Source of the DNA: Bacteroidales bacterium
Lineage (GTDB): Bacteria > Bacteroidota > Bacteroidia > Bacteroidales > GCA-2748055
Direction of reading: 5' to 3'
Length of the DNA: 64,000 nt
NCBI GenBank assembly: GCA_029210585.1
Contig: JARGFP010000014.1
Span: forward strand, 1 to 64,000
How positions within the stretch are numbered: position 1 is the stretch's first letter; the number at the start of each line of letters is the position of its first letter. A model generated the notes under the pieces. That model did no database searches, had not been told where the DNA came from, and saw nothing but the letters and a program-made list of their open reading frames with translations. A program made the position numbers and the translations under genes. This document shows, piece by piece, positions 34,045 through 41,566 of the stretch.

Positions 34045-34110
34045 ATTCGGCCGTTTTAACAGAATAATTGTTTTCAGAAATGTGGATGGATGAACGCAGG
34101 TGTTCCGGAA

Positions 34111-34194
34111 TCAGTTCAGCATGCAGCCGCAGCGGCCCTGACCGTTGCGTGATCAGTTCAGCATGCAGCCGTAGAGGCCCTGGCCATTCCAGGT
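34111..34194. repeat. 42-bp tandem duplication
   Basis: Two adjacent 42-bp units (34111-34152 and 34153-34194) share TCAGTTCAGCATGCAGCCG and GGCCCTG, diverging toward their ends. They lie in the divergent spacer between the activase and the histidine kinase gene. Confidence 0.75.
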
Positions 34195-34320
34195 ATGTGG
34201 TGTGATGTGTACTGCCGTTTTCATGGATGCAATTGAATGTATAAATGTATGAAAAAGCAATGAATGCACAATATGACCCTCTCCAACATAGCTTCTGCCT
34301 GATTTCCGGGGCCGAACTAT

Positions 34321-34382
34321 GGACATTTGGTCCTTTATCCATATATTTATTGAACCAGAAATGTCCCAGGGACCAAAATGTT
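34321..34382. promoter_or_regulatory. Inverted repeats upstream of the histidine kinase
   Basis: GGACATTTGGTCC (34321-34333) is itself a near-palindrome. GGGACCAAAATGT (around 34369-34381) is its inverted partner with one extra base. The arms are about 36 bp apart, just upstream of the kinase ATG at 34386, and could be operator half-sites or a leader hairpin. Confidence 0.35.
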
Positions 34383-34385
34383 ATT

Positions 34386-35450
34386 ATGTCAACATTCAGA
34401 TTTGAGTACAGAATCACCTTCGCATACCTCATCATTGGTGCGTTATGGATTATTTTTTCTGACCGGGCGATTGATGCCTTTATTGGCGATAAAGATCTAC
34501 TGACAAATGCACAGACCTATAAAGGGTGGTTTTATGTGCTCATCACCGCTGTGCTCTTTTTCCTGTTTCTGAAGAAACATCTCGCACAATTGCGAAGAAC
34601 CGAGTCCGAGTTGGAGAAACACCGGGACAAGTTACAGGAGCTGGTGATGGAAAAAACGAAGGACCTGGACCAGGCAGTTAAAGACCTCTACATGAAGAAT
34701 GAAGTCATTAACCGGCAGAACGAAGAGCTGCGACAGGCGCTGAAAGACCTGCAGGATACCCAGGCACAGTTGATACAGTCTGACAAAATGGCTTCCCTCG
34801 GGGTGCTTACAGCCGGTGTGGCCCACGAAATCAACAATCCCCTCAATTATATCGCCGGGGGAGTTGCCGGATTAAGATCTGTCATGCAGGAATGTAATAC
34901 CCAAAATGAAAGAACAGACCTGTTCCTGGATAGCATCAACCAGGGGATTGAGCGCATCAGCTCCATCGTCTCCGGACTGAACAATTTCAGCAGGAATACA
35001 GACAAATACGACGAAGCATGCAATATCAACGAGATTTTGGAGCATTGCCTGGTCATTATAGACAGTCAGCTTACAAACAGCATCAGCGTTGCCAGGAATT
35101 TTTCGGATAAGCCACTGGTCATCCATGGGAATGTTGGACAGTTGCACCAGGTATTTATCAATGTGCTGTTGAATGCCCTTCAGTCGATTGAAAACAAGGG
35201 CACCATCACCATCACAACAAGCGCTGAAAACCACGCGGCAGTAGTAAAAATAGGCGATACGGGTAGCGGTATCGAGGAAGAAAACATGTCAAAGATCACC
35301 GATCCGTTTTTCACTACCAAGGCGCCGGGAGAAGGGACCGGGCTTGGATTGTCCATCACATACAACATTGTAAAAAGACACAAAGGCAGTATCAGCTTCA
35401 AATCTGAACCAAACACAGGCACCGTTGTTACAATAGAACTACCCGTTTAA
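34386..35450 (+). CDS. Membrane-bound sensor histidine kinase
   Basis: A 354-residue kinase with two N-terminal membrane helices (about 8-25 and 45-62) and a very short periplasmic loop. A coiled coil follows (LEKHRDKLQELVMEK onward), then the dimerisation domain with the phospho-acceptor His in GVAHEINNPLNYI. The ATP-binding domain has the N box FINVLLNALQSIENKG, GDTGSGIE, and the G box GTGLGLSI. The short loop suggests sensing within the membrane or of an intracellular cue. The ATG at 34386 is chosen because the hydrophobic segment begins there. A receiver protein gene follows 13 bp later. Confidence 0.88.
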   Translation: MSTFRFEYRITFAYLIIGALWIIFSDRAIDAFIGDKDLLTNAQTYKGWFYVLITAVLFFLFLKKHLAQLRRTESELEKHRDKLQELVMEKTKDLDQAVKDLYMKNEVINRQNEELRQALKDLQDTQAQLIQSDKMASLGVLTAGVAHEINNPLNYIAGGVAGLRSVMQECNTQNERTDLFLDSINQGIERISSIVSGLNNFSRNTDKYDEACNINEILEHCLVIIDSQLTNSISVARNFSDKPLVIHGNVGQLHQVFINVLLNALQSIENKGTITITTSAENHAAVVKIGDTGSGIEEENMSKITDPFFTTKAPGEGTGLGLSITYNIVKRHKGSISFKSEPNTGTVVTIELPV

Positions 35451-35463
35451 AGCCCGGATCAAG

Positions 35464-35838
35464 ATGAAACCAAATGTGCTCTGTGTAGACGATGAACCTG
35501 TCAACCTGATACTCTTTGAGGCAAATCTCAATAAAAAATTCAATATCATCACTGCGCATAATGCCGAATGCGGACTCGATGTTCTTGCGCGTAATAAGGA
35601 CATTCGTGTGATATTCAGTGATATGAAAATGCCTGGAATGAATGGTATTGATTTCATAGCCAATGCGAAGAATATATCGCCACAGGGAAATTTCTATATC
35701 ATGACCGGTTTTGAAGTGACCGACGAAATCCAGGAGGCAATCGACAACAAATACATCAGCATGTATTTCAAAAAGCCGCTCAATTATATGGCAATTTCCT
35801 CAGAGATTGAACGGGTGCTGGGTCAGATTAATACCTGA
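35464..35838 (+). CDS. Stand-alone response regulator receiver
   Basis: A 124-residue CheY-like receiver with no output domain. The acidic pair is in CVDDEPVN, the phospho-acceptor Asp is in IFSDMKMPGMNGIDF, and a conserved Lys is in YFKKPLNY. It probably receives phosphate from the histidine kinase encoded just upstream and acts by protein-protein contacts or as a phosphorelay intermediate. Confidence 0.88.
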   Translation: MKPNVLCVDDEPVNLILFEANLNKKFNIITAHNAECGLDVLARNKDIRVIFSDMKMPGMNGIDFIANAKNISPQGNFYIMTGFEVTDEIQEAIDNKYISMYFKKPLNYMAISSEIERVLGQINT

Positions 35839-35974
35839 GCCGGCCAGCGGGGTCACCGGGAAGAGCAGTGCTAAACTGGTAAAAAGCCTCCCAGGGAAGA
35901 GCTGAGCTGAGCCGGCCAGCAGGTTCCCGGAAAAATGCAATTGACATCTGCAATAAATTGACAACTGCAATAAA
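35837..35974. repeat. Two short repeat pairs before the macro-domain gene
   Basis: GAGCCGGCCAGC begins at 35837 and again at 35909, each followed by a related GG..CCGG stretch. Then TTGACATCTGCAATAAA (35941-35957) is followed directly by TTGACAACTGCAATAAA (35958-35974), a 17-bp tandem duplication with one mismatch. Confidence 0.7.
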
Positions 35975-35985
35975 ACGAGAACAAC

Positions 35986-36504
35986 ATGAACACTGGAAAT
36001 GTACAACTGGAAGCTGTCAAAGGGGATATCACCGATCAGCCCGACATCACGGCCATTGTAAATGCTGCCAACGCCCACCTGCGCACCGGGGGCGGCGTTG
36101 CAGGGGCGATTCATCGCGCCGCAGGACCCGGACTGGCCGAGGAGGCCCGTCAGTTTGCGCCCATCCAGCCAGGCGAAGCAGTTATAACGGGTGCGCACCA
36201 GCTGCCGAACAGGTTTGTGATCCATTGCCTGGGACCGGTCTATGGCGTCGACAAACCGGAAGCAAAACTGCTGGCAGACTGCTACCGGAATGCGATCCGG
36301 ATAGCAGAGGAAAATCGCGTTGATTCCATTGCTTTTCCGGCGATCTCGACCGGCGCGTTTGGTTTTCCAATAGATGAAGCCACCGACATTGTTGCAGAGG
36401 TGATGGAAGAGGTGTGTGCGCAGACCAAATACCTCGAAAAAGTGCGGTTCGTGCTGTTCAGCGATAAGGACCTGGAGATTTACCGGGAAAAACTGAACCT
36501 GTAA
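35986..36504 (+). CDS. Macro-domain protein, O-acetyl-ADP-ribose deacetylase type
   Basis: A 172-residue single macro domain. Visible features are GDITDQPDITAIVNAANAHL, the Gly-rich GGGVAGAIHRAAG loop and FPAISTGAFGFP, in which the Asn and the loop residues bind ADP-ribose. The closest recalled relatives are MacroD-type YmdB enzymes that deacetylate O-acetyl-ADP-ribose or remove ADP-ribose from proteins. It lies beside the NAD salvage genes pncB and pncA, which suggests a link to NAD metabolite turnover. An 18-bp repeat array begins at its stop codon. Confidence 0.88.
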   Translation: MNTGNVQLEAVKGDITDQPDITAIVNAANAHLRTGGGVAGAIHRAAGPGLAEEARQFAPIQPGEAVITGAHQLPNRFVIHCLGPVYGVDKPEAKLLADCYRNAIRIAEENRVDSIAFPAISTGAFGFPIDEATDIVAEVMEEVCAQTKYLEKVRFVLFSDKDLEIYREKLNL

Positions 36505-36672
36505 GCCTGACTGAACATGCAATACAGGCTGAATATGCAGTTCGGGATGAATATGCAGTTCGAGATGAATATGCAGTTCGAGATGAACTTGTTATCCTGC
36601 CTCAACAGATGATTCAGACTTAACCTGTAATCCCTGCTGAACCTACAATCTGAACTGAATAAAAAATCCGGC
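36493..36672. repeat. 18-bp degenerate tandem array starting at the macro gene stop
   Basis: Ten consecutive 18-bp units run from 36493 to 36672, starting CTGAA or ATGAA (some CTCAA or CTTAA) with variable ends. The two identical units ATGAATATGCAGTTCGAG are at 36547 and 36565. The first unit, CTGAACCTGTAA..., contains the last two codons and stop of the macro gene. The unit at 36619 still resembles it (CTTAACCTGTAATC). The array fills nearly all of the gap to pncB. Confidence 0.85.
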
Positions 36673-36693
36673 TGGAAAATCAAATTAAAGACC

Positions 36694-38097
36694 ATGCAAA
36701 TTTACCAATCAGGAACATACACAGACCTCTATCAGCTTACCATGGCGCAGGCTTACTACCGGAGCGGCGACGGGAACGAATCCGCCATCTTCGATTATTT
36801 TTTCAGGAAGCTTCCCTTTGGGGGCGGTTATGCCGTCTTCGCCGGGTTGGAGGTGCTGCTGGAGGTGCTCGAGGAACTGCGGTTTGATGACAGCGATATT
36901 GCATACCTGGAACAGCAGGGATTTGAAAAAGCATTCCTCGCGTACCTGCAGGATTTCCGTTTTAGCGGAAAGATTTACAGCGCCCGGGAAGGTGATGTTG
37001 TATTTCCTGTCCGCCCTGTCCTTACCGTGGAAGCCCCGCTGATCGAGGCACAGGTAATCGAAACATTGCTGTTGAATATCCTGAGCTACCAGACCCTGAT
37101 CGCGACCAAGGCAAGCAGGATGCGGCAGACTGCCGGGGAGCGTATGCTGATCGATTTCGGGATGCGAAGGGCACACGGACCTGCGGCACATCATGCCTCC
37201 AGGGCGGCTTTTATCGGCGGATTCAATGCTACCAGCAATGTGCTTTCAGGAAAAGAATTCGGCATACCTGTCTCCGGCACCATGGCACACTCGTTTGTGC
37301 AGAGTTTTGATAATGAGCTGACCGCTTTCAGGGAGTATGCAGCTACCTGGCCGGATGACTGTATTCTGCTGGTGGATACTTACGATACCCTGAAGAGCGG
37401 GGTACCCAATGCCATCACAGTGGCAAAGGAGATGGCAGCGAAAGGTAAGCAGCTGAAGGGGATTCGCCTGGACAGCGGCGACCTGGCTTACCTTTCTAAA
37501 AAGGCGCGCCAGATGCTGGATGCCGACGGGTTTGAGCAGGTGAAGATCGCGGTTTCCAACCAGCTGGATGAACACCTGATCAGGAGCCTGCTGGACCAGG
37601 ATGCCCCCATTGATGTGTTTGGCGTGGGCACCAGCCTGGTCACCGGTCAGCCTGATGCGGCGCTCGATGGTGTGTATAAACTCGCCTTTGCGCATGGACA
37701 GCCGCGGATCAAGCTGTCAGAGAATACGTCCAAAATCACCCTTCCGCATAAAAAACAGGTGCACAGGGTCTATGACAAAGGCAACGGACATGCAGAAGCG
37801 GATGTCGTCACGATGTGGGAGGAGCAGGACATCTGTGAGATGCACCACCCATTTGATATCCATAAAAAAATGTCATTTGAAAACTGTACAAGTGAACCCT
37901 TGCTGCAACTGGTCATGGAAGACGGCAGGCGCACCAAATCACCCAGCCCCCTGGAAGAGATCGCAGCATACGCCAGGGAGCGGATCAGCACGCTTGCAGA
38001 TGAATACAGGCGGTTCGAGAATCCGCATATTTACAAGGTAGGACTGAGCAACCGGCTCAACAGCGAAAGAGAGGAACTGATCAGACAGCATGGTTGA
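36694..38097 (+). CDS. pncB: Nicotinate phosphoribosyltransferase
   Basis: A 467-residue enzyme of NAD salvage (Preiss-Handler pathway) that converts nicotinate and PRPP to nicotinate mononucleotide. Recognisable features are TDLYQLTMAQAYY at the N terminus, the His-containing GTMAHSFVQSF (the autophosphorylated His region) and IRLDSGDLAYLSK. Length is normal for the family. It is followed 78 bp later by pncA, which makes its substrate, so the two genes form a nicotinamide-to-NAMN module. Confidence 0.93.
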   Translation: MQIYQSGTYTDLYQLTMAQAYYRSGDGNESAIFDYFFRKLPFGGGYAVFAGLEVLLEVLEELRFDDSDIAYLEQQGFEKAFLAYLQDFRFSGKIYSAREGDVVFPVRPVLTVEAPLIEAQVIETLLLNILSYQTLIATKASRMRQTAGERMLIDFGMRRAHGPAAHHASRAAFIGGFNATSNVLSGKEFGIPVSGTMAHSFVQSFDNELTAFREYAATWPDDCILLVDTYDTLKSGVPNAITVAKEMAAKGKQLKGIRLDSGDLAYLSKKARQMLDADGFEQVKIAVSNQLDEHLIRSLLDQDAPIDVFGVGTSLVTGQPDAALDGVYKLAFAHGQPRIKLSENTSKITLPHKKQVHRVYDKGNGHAEADVVTMWEEQDICEMHHPFDIHKKMSFENCTSEPLLQLVMEDGRRTKSPSPLEEIAAYARERISTLADEYRRFENPHIYKVGLSNRLNSEREELIRQHG

Positions 38098-38175
38098 GCG
38101 TTTCCTTTCTGATGGGGTTTGTTATGGTTGACGTGTATCAATGAACAATACTGACAAAAGCAAAATTTTGGTAAT

Positions 38176-38784
38176 ATGAAAACACTGGTAATAGTTGACG
38201 TACAGAATGATTTTATTCCGGGAGGCTCGCTGGAGGTTCCTAAGGGAGACCGTATATTGCCGGTGATCAACAGGATCATGCCGGAATTCGACCTGGTGGT
38301 GGCCACGCAGGACTGGCATCCGCAGGAGCACATGAGCTTTGCCTCGAACCATGAAGGTAAAAAGGAGTTTGACAAGATACAGATGGATGGGATGGACCAG
38401 GTGTTGTGGCCGGACCATTGTGTACAGAACAGTGCCGGTGCTGCATTCCATGGCGAGCTGAACATGCAGCCGGTCGAGGCCATCTTCAGAAAAGGCATGG
38501 ATCCGGGCATTGACAGTTACAGCGGGTTCTACGACAACGGGCACAGAAAAAACACCGGACTTGCCGGCTACCTGCGGGAAAAAGGAGCGGAATCGCTCTG
38601 GTTTTGCGGACTGGCAGCAGATATCTGCGTTTATTTCTCAATGAAGGATGCCCTGGAAGAGGGATTTGAGGTACACCTTGTGAAAGATGCCACCCGGCCC
38701 CTGGAGCAGGAGACCTTTGAAAAACAGCTGGAAGAACTCCGGGGTAAAGGGGTTCAGATCCTGGAGGCTGAGGATATGTTATGA
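38176..38784 (+). CDS. pncA: Nicotinamidase (isochorismatase family)
   Basis: A 202-residue amidase that hydrolyses nicotinamide to nicotinate. Catalytic features of the isochorismatase fold are the Asp in VDVQNDFIPGGSL, the metal-binding TQDWHPQEHMSF, and the nucleophile Cys in FCGLAADICVYFS, followed by VHLVKDAT. The DWHP..H segment favours nicotinamidase over isochorismatase. It pairs with pncB upstream. Confidence 0.93.
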   Translation: MKTLVIVDVQNDFIPGGSLEVPKGDRILPVINRIMPEFDLVVATQDWHPQEHMSFASNHEGKKEFDKIQMDGMDQVLWPDHCVQNSAGAAFHGELNMQPVEAIFRKGMDPGIDSYSGFYDNGHRKNTGLAGYLREKGAESLWFCGLAADICVYFSMKDALEEGFEVHLVKDATRPLEQETFEKQLEELRGKGVQILEAEDML

Positions 38785-38826
38785 GTCTGAATATGGAGTT
38801 TAGCTATTGATTCCAGACTCACTTTT
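38782..38826 (+). terminator. Probable terminator overlapping the pncA stop
   Basis: TGAGTCTG (38782-38789, including the stop codon) pairs perfectly with CAGACTCA (38814-38821), then CTTTT. The loop is long (24 bases), so the call is moderate. Confidence 0.5.
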
Positions 38827-38937
38827 AAATATACTTTCCAACCTTTTCAAATAAACATCATTCATCCCTGTGGCAGGGATCCTTCTTGAAATCGATGGTA
38901 TCGGGAAAAAGTAGTGATTTTTTCTTGAGTGATTCAA

Positions 38938-38968
38938 TTTGAATGGTAACTTATAAGCTGTAACTTTG
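38938..38968 (+). promoter_or_regulatory. Canonical Bacteroidota promoter of the antitoxin-toxin unit
   Basis: TTTG at 38938-38941 is separated by 19 bp from TAACTTTG at 38961-38968, an exact match to the consensus TTTG-N19-21-TAnnTTTG. The antitoxin ATG begins at 38989. This is the best promoter match seen in the window. Confidence 0.75.
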
Positions 38969-38988
38969 TATACATAATAAAGATAAAA

Positions 38989-39240
38989 ATGAAATCAAAT
39001 GCAGCTGAAATAAAAAATTACCTGCATAAACTTATTGTTGAGACCGATGACGAAAGTATTCTCAGCAAGGTTCAGGCTTATTTTACAACGCTCAAAAGTA
39101 AAAATGTTGATTGGTGGGATACGATTTCAGACCAGGAAAAAGATGCCATCAATTTAGGCTTGCAACAGCTTAAAAACGGGGAGGGGATTCCTCACGAAGA
39201 AGTAAAACGTAAGGCAGATAAACTGCTCGGCAGAAAATGA
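38989..39240 (+). CDS. Putative antitoxin of a ParE/RelE-type pair
   Basis: An 83-residue protein lacking membrane segments. The C-terminal part (DWWDTISDQEKDAINLGLQQLKNGEGIPHEEV) matches the general look of Bacteroidota antitoxins that accompany ParE/RelE toxins. It overlaps the downstream truncated toxin start by the ATGA junction, indicating a former operon. It has a strong promoter (38938-38968). DNA binding is expected but no clear HTH was identified. Confidence 0.6.
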   Translation: MKSNAAEIKNYLHKLIVETDDESILSKVQAYFTTLKSKNVDWWDTISDQEKDAINLGLQQLKNGEGIPHEEVKRKADKLLGRK

Positions 39241-39374
39241 AAGAATCCCTTATCTCCTGGTCTCTGCTTGCCGAAGAAATGTATCTCAATATCCTTTCCC
39301 GGATCCTGGAGAGATGGCCCATCAGGAAAGCTGAAGCCTTTGAAGCCAAAGTTGAGAGCGTGATCGATAAATAG
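39237..39374 (+). pseudogene. Truncated ParE/RelE-type toxin
   Basis: A 45-residue frame begins at ATG 39237, overlapping the antitoxin stop. It reads MKESLISWSLLAEEMY and continues with an Ile/Leu-rich helix and KAEAFEAKVESVIDK, as in the first half of ParE toxins (normally about 95 residues). A TAG at 39372 ends it and the C-terminal catalytic half is absent. The partner antitoxin therefore persists without a working cognate toxin. Confidence 0.6.
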
Positions 39375-39390
39375 TATACGGAAAAGGTTT

Positions 39391-41208
39391 TTAGTCCCCG
39401 ATCATCTGCATTGCGCCGACAAAATAATCGGGATGGATGGTAAGGATGTCGGTGCTCGGTCCGTTGCTGTTCTGTCCGTTGCTGCCAAGCCCTTTGCTAC
39501 TCTGCCCGTTGCGGCTCTGTCCGTTGCTGAATTGTCCGTTGCTGAATTGCCCGGTGCTGCCATGATCTGCAGAAATTCCGAGGCCCTTACAGGCTTCCCT
39601 CCCCCATGAGGTGTCCGGGTGAAGCTCCAGCTCTCTCCCGCCGATCCTTACCTTCACCGGCATATTGAAACCGGATACGGCATTGATCCAGCGGTAATAG
39701 AGATGTGCACCTTCAAAATAATATTCCAGGGTCGGGATCAGCACCGTGCGGAGGTACTGGTCGAACACAGGTTGCAGGTCAAGACCGGTATATTCAATCA
39801 TGTACTGCTCAATTTCCTCAGTGGTCACCGTGGAATGGTAAAAATCCCTGTTCAGCCCGCGCAGCATGCCGCGCCATTTTTCATCATCATTCACCAGCTG
39901 GCGGATGGTATGCAGCATGCTGGCCACTTTTGCATACATGTCGCCGGAGCCTTCATGGTTGACACCGTAGACCCCGATCACAGGGATATCGTTCAGGATG
40001 TTCCTCCTGATCCCACGCAGGTATTCGTATCCTGCCTGCTTCCCATAATGATATTCCACAAACAATCCCTCGGAATAATTTGTAAAACTCTCATGGATCC
40101 ACATGTCGGCAATGTCGCGGTAGGTAATGCTGTTGGCAAACCATTCATGTCCCGATTCATGGATGATGATAAAATCGAACTTCAGTCCCCAGCCTGTCCC
40201 TGAAAGATCACGTCCGAGATACCCATTCTGGTAGTGATTGCCATAGGTGACCGAACTCTGGTGCTCCATGCCCAGGTAAGGGACCTCCACCAACTTGTAG
40301 CCATCCTCGTAAAAAGGATAGGGACCGAACCAGTACTCAAAGGCCCCGAGCATCTGCGGCACCTGCACGAAATGCTCCTTCGCCTTGTCCAGGTTATATC
40401 GAAGCACATAATAGTCGCATTGCAGCGGCCCCTTTTCCCCCTGGTACACTTCGGAAAAATGTGCATAGTCCCCGATGTTCACATTCACACCGTAATTGTT
40501 GATCGGGTTCTTCACCTCCCATTGCCAGGTAACGGTGCTGTTCCGGTTCCACGCTTTGCCGGTCAGCTGTCCGTTCGCCACGGCCATCAGTCCCTCCGGC
40601 ACCGTAATACTGATCCGCATACTGTCCGGCTCATCATACATATGGTCCTTGCAGGGCCACCTCACGCTGGCCCCCAGCCCCTGGTTGGATGTGGCCACGA
40701 AGGGGTTACCGTTCTTATCTTCCTTCCACGAGAACCCTCCATCCCAGGGCGCGCGAACCGCGGCACGGGGAATGCCCTGGTAAGTGACAAGGATCGAATG
40801 AATTTCACCGGGTTCCTGTGACTGATTCATGCGCACAAAGAAGACGTTCCCCTCCCTGGTAAATTCAAGCGGTATACCCTGCTGCTCGATGGAAGTGATC
40901 TCCAGCGGCTGCTGCAGGTCGATCTGCATCACCAAAGCCGGTTCCAGCACCCGGTACCGGATCTCATTGGTGCCGCTGATGAAGCGATTCTCAATATCGA
41001 CCCGCACATCCAGGTCATAATACACCAGGTCCCACCAGGCACGCTCCGGGGTAATGGTACCGCGCAGGGTATCCTGACGGTCGAACGTATAGGCCGGGGG
41101 ATGAAAAGCCGTCCGGTGTTGTTCTTCATTTTGTCCGTACAGGGAAACCCCACAGAATATGATCCCGGATAAAACAACATGACAAAAGCCAGGAATCCTT
41201 ATTTTCAT
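39391..41208 (-). CDS. M1-family zinc aminopeptidase, secreted
   Basis: A 605-residue exported metallopeptidase: signal peptide ending near SLYGQ, an N-terminal beta domain, and a gluzincin catalytic domain with HESGHEWFANSI (HExxH) and the second zinc Glu in WIHESFTNYSEG. The substrate-recognition GxMEN is replaced by LGMEHQSSV. It is a probable N-terminal peptidase for peptide scavenging. The C terminus carries an expanded run of NGQFS/NGQSS-like pentapeptides (encoded by 39461-39565) and then a short conserved end, HPDYFVGAMQMIGD. The start at ATG 41208 gives a clean signal peptide. Confidence 0.88.
   Translation of the reverse strand: MKIRIPGFCHVVLSGIIFCGVSLYGQNEEQHRTAFHPPAYTFDRQDTLRGTITPERAWWDLVYYDLDVRVDIENRFISGTNEIRYRVLEPALVMQIDLQQPLEITSIEQQGIPLEFTREGNVFFVRMNQSQEPGEIHSILVTYQGIPRAAVRAPWDGGFSWKEDKNGNPFVATSNQGLGASVRWPCKDHMYDEPDSMRISITVPEGLMAVANGQLTGKAWNRNSTVTWQWEVKNPINNYGVNVNIGDYAHFSEVYQGEKGPLQCDYYVLRYNLDKAKEHFVQVPQMLGAFEYWFGPYPFYEDGYKLVEVPYLGMEHQSSVTYGNHYQNGYLGRDLSGTGWGLKFDFIIIHESGHEWFANSITYRDIADMWIHESFTNYSEGLFVEYHYGKQAGYEYLRGIRRNILNDIPVIGVYGVNHEGSGDMYAKVASMLHTIRQLVNDDEKWRGMLRGLNRDFYHSTVTTEEIEQYMIEYTGLDLQPVFDQYLRTVLIPTLEYYFEGAHLYYRWINAVSGFNMPVKVRIGGRELELHPDTSWGREACKGLGISADHGSTGQFSNGQFSNGQSRNGQSSKGLGSNGQNSNGPSTDILTIHPDYFVGAMQMIGD
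39461..39565. repeat. 15-bp coding tandem array in the M1 peptidase tail
   Basis: Seven consecutive 15-bp units, mostly CCGTTGCTGAATTGT-like on the plus strand, encode the pentapeptide repeats (for example SNGQF). The two neighbouring units at 39521 and 39536 differ by one base. The unit length is a multiple of three, so the frame is kept. Confidence 0.85.
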
Positions 41209-41556
41209 CAGAGCATATATATTAAACAATGATTCATCAATCTATTCAATACCTGTAATAATGCGCTAAGGTTACTTTTTCCGTTGAACCTATTTATTTC
41301 ATGCCTGCACCTCTCTGAAAGACAGTACAAGCGGGTTCTGTCTCAATAGAATGCTGACAGCTCCTCTCCGACAACAGTGTAATTGTCTGACAATTCATCC
41401 GGTATCGTGAAGCTGATCGTCTGCTCTGCAACGTAGCCCATACAAAAATGATTCCCTTAAAATAGGAATTATTCCTGAACTACTCCTGGATTACGCCTGA
41501 ATTACGTCTGGATTACGTCTGGATTACGCCTGAATTACGCCTGAAATACTCCTGGA
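41209..41556. other. Intergenic region between M1 peptidase and MATE genes
   Basis: No gene is recognised. The left part should hold the promoter of the minus-strand M1 gene. The right part (41479-41556) is an 11-bp tandem array that continues into the MATE stop codon. Confidence 0.5.
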
Positions 41557-41566
41557 TTACACCTCC
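41479..41566. repeat. 11-bp tandem array beginning at the MATE gene stop codon
   Basis: Eight 11-bp units, mainly ATTACGCCTGA or ATTACGTCTGG on the plus strand, run from 41479 to 41566. On the coding strand each unit has the form GCGTAATTCAG. The first unit, GTGTAATCCAG, contains the gene's final codon bases and TAA stop. Each copy therefore repeats a stop-like TAA every 11 bp, cycling through all three frames. Confidence 0.85.
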
